Shown: positions 1 to 5,108 of the stretch, piece by piece
Layout: each line of letters opens with the position of its first letter
Position numbering within the stretch: the first letter of the stretch is position 1
Notes under the pieces: model-generated
Seen by the model: only the letters and a program-made list of their open reading frames with translations
What the model was told of the DNA's origin: nothing
The model's database searches: none
Translations under genes and position numbers: made by a program
Source: Dehalococcoidia bacterium
GTDB lineage: Bacteria; Chloroflexota; Dehalococcoidia; Plut-88900
DNA: 8,966 nt
NCBI GenBank assembly: GCA_012270635.1
Contig: JAAXHX010000450.1
Location: 1 to 8,966, forward strand
Direction of reading: 5' to 3'

Positions 1-1
1 C

Positions 2-631
2 GTCGAAGAAACCCCATCCCCCACCCCCGAGCCAGCGGTAAGGCCAACCGCCACCCCCGAACCCGCGGCACGACCGACCATCACCCCCTTGCCCACGGTG
101 ACGCCCGCGCCGGAACCCACGGATGCGCCGGACCCGGCCGCGAGGCTCGGTATCAAGGACACCCCCAACCCCGACGGCCTGCCTATCGGCGTCGATATCG
201 GCCATCTAGCCCCCGATTTCCGGCTGGAGACCGAGGAGGGCGAAGTGGTAGTGCTCAGCGATCTCAGGGGCCGGCCCGTCTTCATCAACTTCTTCGCCGT
301 ATGGTGTGGCCCCTGCCGCTTCGAAATGCCGGAAATCGAGAGCGTCTACAACTCCCTGGGAGATGAGCTGGCGGTACTGACGGTGGACGTGCGGGAGTCC
401 GTGGACCGGGTGAAGGGCTACAAGGAGCTGCTGGGTCTGACCATGCCCACGGTTATGGACACCCGGCGGGAAGTCGCCAACGCCTACGGGGTCCCGGGCC
501 TGCCCTGGACCTTCATCCTGGATGAGAAAGGCGTGGTGAGGCACATAAAATTCGGCGCATTCCTGAGCAGGGAGGAGATAATCGGGGCCCTGGGCGTGGT
601 CGGCGTCACCGAAGAGTCGGACCCCGGCTAA
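2..631 (+). CDS. TlpA/ResA-like thioredoxin-fold protein, 5' end outside window
   Basis: Extracytoplasmic thiol-disulfide oxidoreductase of the TlpA/ResA/AhpC-TSA type. The frame is open from base 2 with no convincing start, so the gene begins outside the window. A TTG at 89 is a possible start but falls in the middle of a Pro/Thr-rich tract that continues in frame upstream, so I do not use it. The first 50 or so residues are a PT-rich spacer (TPEPAVRPT, TPEPAARPT), the kind of linker often found between a signal or lipoprotein anchor and a secreted domain. The thioredoxin domain follows: APDFRLE entry, LSDLRGRPVFINFFA strand, the redox motif WCGPC encoded at 302-316, then GVPGLPWTFILDEKG, where the Pro before Trp-Thr is the expected cis-proline. 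It ends at TAA 629-631, interlocked with the stop of the convergent methyltransferase gene. Known of the family: reduction of cysteines outside the membrane, for instance in cytochrome c maturation. The partner here cannot be told. Confidence 0.9.
   Translation, partial: VEETPSPTPEPAVRPTATPEPAARPTITPLPTVTPAPEPTDAPDPAARLGIKDTPNPDGLPIGVDIGHLAPDFRLETEEGEVVVLSDLRGRPVFINFFAVWCGPCRFEMPEIESVYNSLGDELAVLTVDVRESVDRVKGYKELLGLTMPTVMDTRREVANAYGVPGLPWTFILDEKGVVRHIKFGAFLSREEIIGALGVVGVTEESDPG
21..110 (+). repeat. 30-base tandem repeats encoding a Pro/Thr linker
   Basis: Two adjacent 30-base units (21-50 and 51-80) both begin CCACCCCCGA and match at about 23 of 30 positions; a third, degenerate unit covers 81-110. 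They are in frame and encode ten-residue units of the form TPEPAxRPTx. This is a coding repeat in the spacer of the thioredoxin-like protein, and may extend to the left of the window. Confidence 0.6.
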
Positions 632-1275
632 ACCGCGCCGTTAGACACTGCCGACACCACGTAAACCGGATCACAGTAGAAGCCCGGCCTCGGGCTGATG
701 TCCCTCGCCTCCGGCGCCCCCCATCCCCCCGACCGACGGAAGTACGTTCCCACCAGCCGCGCCCGGTCTCCGTCCGAAAGGGCCTTCCATATCGCCGTGG
801 CCTTGGTTGGGAACATGCGGTTCGAGAAGATCACGTGGAACCGGGCCCCGGGCCTCAGGGCTCGGGCCACCTCCCTGAACACCTTCTCCGGATGGGTCAA
901 GTACTGCACAGAAACCGTCAGTATCGCCGCGTCAAAGGTCCCGTCTCGAAAGGGGAGATTGGGGGTGGCGTTCAGATCGTGGACTACTGCGTCGTCAAGC
1001 TGGGGGTTCTCCCTCATCTCCACCCCGTTGAGCCCAAGCCCGACCACCTTGCCCCTCGGTGGGCCCTCCGGCAGGTGCGACCGCCAGCTGCTCATCAGGT
1101 CCAGTACCGCGCCCCCCGTCGGCAGCGCCCCCGACAGGTATTCTCCTATGGCTTCAATGGCAAACCGGTCGATGTGGACAACGAGGCGGGGCTCGGCATA
1201 GAACAGGACGTCGGGCCTCTCATCGTCTCTTCGGAAGTGCTCAGGGCCGAGGGGGCCTTCGGGTTGTCTGCGCAT
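628..1275 (-). CDS. Class I SAM-dependent methyltransferase (methyltransferase type 11-like)
   Basis: A 215-residue soluble protein with a Rossmann-type methyltransferase core. The SAM-binding strand at residues 56-64 reads AVLDLMSSW rather than the usual Gly-rich motif I. It is followed by the second strand GLGLNGVEM (80-87 region), the VVHDLNATPNLPF segment (97-109) carrying the acidic/polar residue and the LPF typical of type 11 enzymes, motif IV FDAAILTVSVQYL (114-126), and the helix VFREVARALRPG (132-143). A segment FSNRMFPTKATAIW (150-163) follows; from memory it is characteristic of a conserved subfamily with the same altered motif I. The ATG at 1275 has AAGG 8 bases upstream, overlapping the stop of MFS carrier 1, and lies 12 bases after that gene, so the two are probably co-transcribed. 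The substrate is unknown. Its TAG overlaps the TAA of the opposing thioredoxin gene. Confidence 0.85.
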   Translation of the reverse strand: MRRQPEGPLGPEHFRRDDERPDVLFYAEPRLVVHIDRFAIEAIGEYLSGALPTGGAVLDLMSSWRSHLPEGPPRGKVVGLGLNGVEMRENPQLDDAVVHDLNATPNLPFRDGTFDAAILTVSVQYLTHPEKVFREVARALRPGARFHVIFSNRMFPTKATAIWKALSDGDRARLVGTYFRRSGGWGAPEARDISPRPGFYCDPVYVVSAVSNGAV

Positions 1276-1287
1276 CTACCGTGCCTT

Positions 1288-2568
1288 TTATCTCTTGGCC
1301 GAGGATTTAGGGTCGGGATACCTGCTCGGCTTCCAGAGGAGTATGGAGGTCAGGACCAGGGCCAGGGGTGCGAAGGCCGTATAGAGCAGCGCCCGACGCA
1401 GGTCTCCCGTAGCCTCCTGGATGAATCCCACCACCAGGGGCCCGAGAGCCGCCCCGCAGGAAATCGCTATCCGCAGAAACGCCTGTCCCACGGCCACCTC
1501 CCTCGGCTTGATGTTTGGCAGGTAGAAGACCATCCCCATCAGCGCCGCGAAGAACGCCGAGAAGAGTCCCTTCAGCGTGGTTAGGAGGATTACAAGGCCC
1601 GCGGGCTCGGTGTAGAGAAGCAGCAGTATCAGCGCGAACTTGGCGATCCCGCACGTCGCCAGCACCAGGGGCCTGTTGCGATTGAAGAAGGCGATGGCAT
1701 TGATTCCAATGGAGCTCGGGGCGGCGGCCAGGGCCGAGACCCCCATCGCCACACCCACCATCGTCGCCGAAAGGTGCAGCTCCGCCTCCGCATAGGTGGG
1801 CCAGAACACCGTGAACGCCATCTCCGCCACCACCACCCCGAAGAGGCCGATGCTCGCATACCACAGCTCTTTGTACTTCAACACGCTCGTGAGTGGGGTT
1901 CCCTCCTGGACGGGCTCGATTGACTTTTCTTTCTCGGCATTTCGCTCCCTCCCGAGAACGAACCACACAACCGTAAGGGCGAGGCATAGGAATCCCCACA
2001 CGTGAAGGGCCCTTCGCCAGTCCCCCGACCAGACCACGATCAGCGGCGTGAGAAACGAAACCACGCCGAACATCATGTCGACGCTGCCCACCACGATGCC
2101 GTTGGACATGCCCAGGCGCCGTCTGCTGGACCACTGTTGTATCAACAGCACCCTCGGGGCCTGGGTGAACATCGTACCCAGGGCCAGGACTACCCTCCCG
2201 AGGATCAATATCGAAAACACCGGCGCCCGTGCCTGGATGAACACCGATCCCGCGACCACCAGCAGCGCGAAGGTCAGCATCCGGCGCGGCCTGAACCTGG
2301 AAGTCCACGCGTTGATGGGCATCACCAGCACGAGGTTGGCCAGCAGCGCCGAGGACCCCACCAGCCCCTGCTGCGTCGGGGAAATCCCCAGTTCCCGCGA
2401 GATGTCCGGGAGGAGCAGGCCGATGAAGAAGAGCATCGCCATGGAGGTGGAGACGCCCGAGGCCATGGCGCCTATGACCACCCAGCGATACCGGGGTACG
2501 GTTTCCTCCGCGGCGGGTCGGTAGCGGGACGTTTCCTGGGATACGGCTGCCATGCTATTGGCAGCCAT
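1288..2568 (-). CDS. MFS transporter 1
   Basis: A 426-residue major facilitator superfamily carrier of about 12 membrane helices. A roughly 27-residue polar N-terminus precedes the first helix (RYRWVVIGAMASG). The amphipathic loop between helices 2 and 3 carries SRFRPRR, in the place of the MFS signature loop. The central cytoplasmic linker is charged (residues 206-230), and the C-terminal helices end before a basic tail. GDWRR (182-186), KYKELW (231-236) and PREVAV (355-360) recur in the two MFS genes on the right of the window, so all three belong to one subfamily. It lies 14 bases after the CoA-transferase gene and 12 before the methyltransferase gene, in one direction. No Shine-Dalgarno is visible before ATG 2568 or the alternative ATG five codons later (2553), so translation may be coupled to the upstream gene. 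Import of an organic acid activated by the neighbouring CoA-transferase is inferred, not shown. Confidence 0.93.
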   Translation of the reverse strand: MAANSMAAVSQETSRYRPAAEETVPRYRWVVIGAMASGVSTSMAMLFFIGLLLPDISRELGISPTQQGLVGSSALLANLVLVMPINAWTSRFRPRRMLTFALLVVAGSVFIQARAPVFSILILGRVVLALGTMFTQAPRVLLIQQWSSRRRLGMSNGIVVGSVDMMFGVVSFLTPLIVVWSGDWRRALHVWGFLCLALTVVWFVLGRERNAEKEKSIEPVQEGTPLTSVLKYKELWYASIGLFGVVVAEMAFTVFWPTYAEAELHLSATMVGVAMGVSALAAAPSSIGINAIAFFNRNRPLVLATCGIAKFALILLLLYTEPAGLVILLTTLKGLFSAFFAALMGMVFYLPNIKPREVAVGQAFLRIAISCGAALGPLVVGFIQEATGDLRRALLYTAFAPLALVLTSILLWKPSRYPDPKSSAKR

Positions 2569-2582
2569 TATAGAGGGAGTGG

Positions 2583-3836
2583 CTAGATGACCCCCGACTC
2601 GCGCAGTTCCACCACTTCCGCCCAGTCGTACCCGCAGACCTCGGTCAGTATCTCCTCGGTGTGCTGCCCGAACTCCGGGGCCGCAGGCCCGACCGCCGCC
2701 GGCGTCTTGGAGAACTTGATGGGCGGGCCCGTGGTCTTGGTCGCGCCCATCGTCGGGTGTTCGGTGTCCACCACGTACTCGTTGGCCAAGGCCTGCGGGT
2801 CCCTGGCCGACTCCGCCACCGTTTTAACCAGCGTATAGACGAACTTCACCTTCTCTCGGCTGAAGTGGTCGGCCCACGCCTGCCTGGGCATCGACGCGAA
2901 CCTCTTGATCAGGATTTCCCTGAAGGCCGCCGCATTCTCCAGCCTGCAGGCCAGGGTGTTGAACCGCGGGTCGTCGGCCACCCCGCCCAACCCCATTGCC
3001 GAGCAGAACTCTTTCCACACCCGTTCCGGGTGGGGCTCGTTGAGCATTATCCACTGGTCGTCGGCGCACCGGTACCAGTTGACAAACGGGTCCAGGGAGG
3101 CGCGGCTGGAGGTCCCGAAAGTGGAGTCGTTCTTCCAAAGGTACATGTGGAAATTGTCGTGCTGCAGATGTATGGAGCTCCCGAGCATCGAGGCTTCCAC
3201 CGCCTGCCCCACCCCCCGCCGCTCCCTGGCTATCAGCGCCGCCATGATGCCGTAGACCAGCATCGTCGCGCCCATCTGGTCGAAGGTCCCTCCCCCGACG
3301 ATCATCGGCTCCCCACCCTCGGCGTTCCCCATGCGGAACATGTAGCCGCTATGGGCCTGTATCGAGGAGTCGTACCCGTGCTTGTCCGCCAGCGGGCCCC
3401 GGGTGCCGTAGGCCGTGTTGATGGCCCATATCAGCCTGGGGTTTACCGCCGAGAGGCTTTCGTAGTCCACGCCCAGCCGATTGACCACGTCCGACGTGAA
3501 GTTGGTGAAGAACACGTCGGCCCTGGAGATAAGCCGGTGGAGCGCCTCCCTGCCCCGGGCGCTCTTCAGGTCTAGGGTGATGGACCGCTTGCTGCGGTTC
3601 ACCATCTCGAACCACAGGGCCCGGCCCCCGGGAATCTCCAGGTTGTGTCCGAAGGCCTGGGTCACCCCTCTGCTCGGGTCTCCGGTCACGGGCTGCTCTA
3701 TCTTGATGACGTCGGCCCCCAGGTCCCCGAGCATGTATCCCGCGCCGCCGCCGTTGTGCCAGACCGCCAGCTCTACAACCCGTATCCCCTTCAGAGGCCC
3801 CTCTAGTGGAGGTCGGGTCCTGTTCGCCGAGTCCAT
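2583..3836 (-). CDS. CaiB/BaiF-family (class III) CoA-transferase
   Basis: A 417-residue enzyme of the family that moves CoA from one acyl-CoA to a free carboxylic acid through a catalytic aspartate. Visible blocks: GIRVVELAVW near the start (17-26), LGADVIKIEQPVTGDPSR (39-56), NRSKRSITLDLKSARGRE (80-97), RADVFFTNF (105-113), GYDSSIQAHSG (154-164), and GTFDQMGATM, in which Asp186 aligns with the catalytic Asp of formyl-CoA transferase. RRGVGQAVEASM follows, and the C-terminal HTEEIL block is present, so it appears full-length and active. I chose ATG 3836 because GAGGGG lies about 8 bases upstream; the open frame extends 25 codons further to a TTG (3911), but that part is basic, unlike the family, and overlaps the likely promoter. 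It heads the minus-strand cluster with an MFS carrier and a methyltransferase. The acid substrate cannot be predicted. Confidence 0.95.
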   Translation of the reverse strand: MDSANRTRPPLEGPLKGIRVVELAVWHNGGGAGYMLGDLGADVIKIEQPVTGDPSRGVTQAFGHNLEIPGGRALWFEMVNRSKRSITLDLKSARGREALHRLISRADVFFTNFTSDVVNRLGVDYESLSAVNPRLIWAINTAYGTRGPLADKHGYDSSIQAHSGYMFRMGNAEGGEPMIVGGGTFDQMGATMLVYGIMAALIARERRGVGQAVEASMLGSSIHLQHDNFHMYLWKNDSTFGTSSRASLDPFVNWYRCADDQWIMLNEPHPERVWKEFCSAMGLGGVADDPRFNTLACRLENAAAFREILIKRFASMPRQAWADHFSREKVKFVYTLVKTVAESARDPQALANEYVVDTEHPTMGATKTTGPPIKFSKTPAAVGPAAPEFGQHTEEILTEVCGYDWAEVVELRESGVI

Positions 3837-3875
3837 GTTGCGCCCCTCTTTTCGCCTCCGCGAAATTTGGCGGCA

Positions 3876-3904
3876 ATGATATCCCCCCTCGGCCCTTTCA
3901 GCAA
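3876..3904 (-). promoter_or_regulatory. Candidate sigma70-type promoter of the CoA-transferase operon
   Basis: On the minus strand, TTGCTG (3904-3899) and TATCAT (3881-3876) are separated by exactly 17 bases. Transcription would start near 3869, giving a leader of about 33 bases that contains the GAGGGG ribosome site of the ATG at 3836. The -10 box runs straight into ATTGCC, as do the -10 boxes of the two MFS genes on the right. The -35 match is weak (TTG only). Confidence 0.45.
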
Positions 3905-3931
3905 CACGCAAGTCCCTGCGCCACTTGGCTG

Positions 3932-3960
3932 TTGCGCGCGCCCATCCAAGCCTTTATATT
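3932..3960 (+). promoter_or_regulatory. Candidate promoter of the small plus-strand transcription unit
   Basis: TTGCGC (3932-3937), a 17-base spacer, then TATATT (3955-3960), the best -10 box in the window and in a locally AT-richer patch. Start would be near 3967, just ahead of the extended Shine-Dalgarno sequence. It is back to back with the CoA-transferase promoter, with 27 bases between the two -35 boxes, so one regulator could serve both. Confidence 0.5.
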
Positions 3961-3972
3961 GGGGGTACACTC

Positions 3973-3989
3973 AGAAAGGAGGTGATCCA
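3973..3989 (+). promoter_or_regulatory. Perfect 17-base complement of the 16S rRNA 3' tail (extended Shine-Dalgarno)
   Basis: AGAAAGGAGGTGATCCA is the exact reverse complement of the generic bacterial 16S rRNA end TGGATCACCTCCTTTCT. No other gene in the window has more than a 4-6 base Shine-Dalgarno. Its AGGAGG core ends 7 bases before the TTG at 3990, the ideal distance. It may be an extremely strong ribosome site, or an RNA that pairs with the 30S subunit. The sequence past the 17 bases no longer matches 16S in either direction, so it is not a 16S gene fragment of useful length. Confidence 0.6.
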
Positions 3990-4034
3990 TTGGATAAAAG
4001 CGACGAACGGACTGGTGAGGTGTCTGTAACGTAA
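3990..4034 (+). CDS. Possible 14-residue leader or micropeptide ORF
   Basis: TTG start, 14 codons reading MDKSDERTGEVSVT, stop TAA at 4032-4034. The only support for translation is its position: directly after a promoter and a perfect extended ribosome site with 7-base spacing. The peptide is short, hydrophilic and charged, with no membrane segment and no run of one amino acid as in classical attenuator peptides. The stop codon falls in the loop of the hairpin 4020-4046, so a ribosome reaching it would melt that hairpin. An overlapping alternative starts at the GTG inside the ribosome site (3983) and ends at 4030, but is badly placed. I do not recognise the peptide. Confidence 0.35.
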   Translation: MDKSDERTGEVSVT

Positions 4035-4134
4035 ACGGTTAGACACGTAGGGGGCGTCCCCTGGGTTCCCGTTTGCGGAATCCGAACAGACGCCGGGTCC
4101 CGAAGTTCCCGGGTTGTCCACCGGGACGGCCAAC

Positions 4135-4165
4135 AGGCCGAAGCGCTTCGGGGCCTTTCCCTTTC
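4135..4165 (+). terminator. Terminator-like hairpin between the small RNA and the BtpA-family gene
   Basis: AGGCC (4135-4139) pairs with GGCCT (4152-4156) around the perfect palindrome CCGAAGCGCTTCGG (4138-4151), leaving a GG bulge. TTTCCCTTTCT follows on the plus strand, so it suits a plus-strand transcript best. The same palindrome lies just past the stop of the minus-strand BtpA-family gene and may end both transcripts, although the minus strand has no good T run after it. Confidence 0.5.
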
Positions 4166-4965
4166 TACCCCCTCCCCGTCGACACCAGCCTCGCAACCCT
4201 CTCCCTGTCCACGGGGTTCGATATCACCCCGTCCCTCTTCACGCTAGTCCCTACTATCGCCCCATCCGCCCATTCCAGGTACGTCCCGATATTCTCCTCC
4301 GTCACCCCGCTCCCGACCAGCACCGGCGTCCCCTGAGGTACGGCTTCCTTCACCGCCTTTACATCCGACGGGTCTGCCTCCTCCCCGGTGAAGGGGCCCG
4401 TCACGATCAGGGCATCGGCCAGCCCTCGGTGTACCGCCGCCCTGGCCGCATCCCTGATGTCCTGCTCGCCGAGAGGGACCGCATGCTTCACCAGCACGTC
4501 AGCCAACAGCTTCACCCTAGCCCCCAGCCCCGACCTCCGTCTCACCGTCTCCGCAGCCCGACCCTCGACGATGCCCTGGTCGGTGACCATCACCCCCGTA
4601 TGAACGTTCACCCTGATGAACTCGCCCCCGGTGGCATACGCCAGGCCGAGGGCTGCTATCGAGTCGTTGCGAAGCACGTTCACTCCAAAGGGCACGGCGA
4701 TGCTCCTGCCAACCCTTTCGATGACGACGGCCATCGCCGCCACGGTCTCCGGCGGCACGGGGCCGCTGAGGAACGGCACGTCCCCGAAGTTTTCGAATAT
4801 CACCGCGTCTACTCCACCCTGGGCCAGGGTCTCGGCGTCCCGAAGGGCGTGCTCCACCACCCGGTCCAAGTCGCCCCGCCAACCCGGGCTGCCGGGCAGT
4901 GGCGGCAGGTGCACCACCCCAATGATCTCCTTATGGCTCCCGCGGTCCTCGTCCAGAATCGGCAT
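4165..4965 (-). CDS. BtpA/SgcQ-family TIM-barrel protein
   Basis: A 266-residue protein covering the whole BtpA (photosystem I biogenesis)/SgcQ family. Family landmarks in order: IIGVVHLPPLPGSP (14-27), GVDAVIFENFGDVPF (51-65), VPFGVNVLRND (91-101), FIRVNVHTGVMVTDQG (116-131), VKLLADVLVKHA (151-162), ALIVTGPFTGEEAD (185-198), PVLVGSGVTEENI (214-226) and DGAIVGTSVKRDG (234-246), the last two resembling a phosphate-binding end of a beta/alpha barrel. It is cytoplasmic, with no signal or membrane segment. In cyanobacteria BtpA stabilises photosystem I, but homologues are widespread in non-photosynthetic bacteria (SgcQ of E. coli lies in a sugar operon) and are thought to be enzymes of unknown reaction. 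ATG 4965 is preceded by GGGGG at 5-9 bases. It is divergent from the Rieske oxygenase gene, 143 bases apart. No sign of photosynthesis is seen here. Confidence 0.93.
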   Translation of the reverse strand: MPILDEDRGSHKEIIGVVHLPPLPGSPGWRGDLDRVVEHALRDAETLAQGGVDAVIFENFGDVPFLSGPVPPETVAAMAVVIERVGRSIAVPFGVNVLRNDSIAALGLAYATGGEFIRVNVHTGVMVTDQGIVEGRAAETVRRRSGLGARVKLLADVLVKHAVPLGEQDIRDAARAAVHRGLADALIVTGPFTGEEADPSDVKAVKEAVPQGTPVLVGSGVTEENIGTYLEWADGAIVGTSVKRDGVISNPVDRERVARLVSTGRG

Positions 4966-5024
4966 GTTTCCCCCAAGGGTAGGGTATCCCTCACTGCGAG
5001 AAAATGAAACCTCCGCGCCCCCTT

Positions 5025-5053
5025 TTGTTCCCCGACCCCCCGTCTGGTAGAAT
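5025..5053 (+). promoter_or_regulatory. Candidate promoter of the Rieske oxygenase gene
   Basis: TTGTTC (5025-5030), a 17-base spacer, then TAGAAT (5048-5053) preceded by TGG, forming an extended -10 (TGnTAnnaT). Start near 5060 gives a leader of about 48 bases that contains the GGTGAGG ribosome site. It lies in the 143-base divergent region shared with the BtpA-family gene, whose own promoter I cannot place; TACCCT boxes close to its start are weak candidates. Confidence 0.5.
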
Positions 5054-5108
5054 CACCCGCATACTGGGATTCCCGGACTCGGACCGTTAGCGAGGGGTGA
5101 GGCGCGCT

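Larger units (their letters stand above)
3967..4165 (+). ncRNA. Putative structured small RNA or leader transcript of about 200 nt
   Basis: Bounded by the promoter at 3932-3960 and a terminator-like hairpin at 4135-4156. Complementary arms within it: GTGTC/GACAC (4020-4024 with 4042-4046), continued by TAAC/GTTA (4027-4030 with 4038-4041); GGCGTC/GACGCC (4053-4058 with 4089-4094), enclosing GGGTTCC/GGAATCC (4063-4069 with 4077-4083, one G-U pair, 7-base loop); and GTCCCG/CGGGAC (4097-4102 with 4122-4127). No long reading frame in this stretch looks protein-like. It ends antisense to the last codon of the BtpA-family gene, so it has no downstream gene to lead into, which favours a free-standing RNA over a 5' leader. 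I match it to no known RNA family. Confidence 0.4.

Noticed and set aside
640..648. GTTAGACAC shared with 4038-4046
   Set aside because: A nine-base match is expected by chance in a window this size, and the flanks differ.
2661..3575. Plus-strand frame of about 300 codons opposite the CoA-transferase
   Set aside because: His/Arg/Pro-rich composition without recognisable domains; the opposite strand encodes an intact CaiB/BaiF protein.
3837..3911. N-terminal extension of the CoA-transferase from TTG 3911
   Set aside because: Basic residues foreign to the family; overlaps the likely promoter, and ATG 3836 has a good ribosome site.
3973..4060. Fragment of a 16S rRNA gene
   Set aside because: The first 17 bases match the 16S tail only on the minus strand, while a loose resemblance to the early 16S region (GCGACGAACGG..GTGAG..TAAC) is on the plus strand. 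Mixed orientation and poor continuity argue against a relic.
4114..5007. Plus-strand frame of about 300 codons opposite the BtpA-family gene
   Set aside because: Arg/His/Pro-rich shadow; it begins in the non-coding stretch and crosses a gene with full family motifs.
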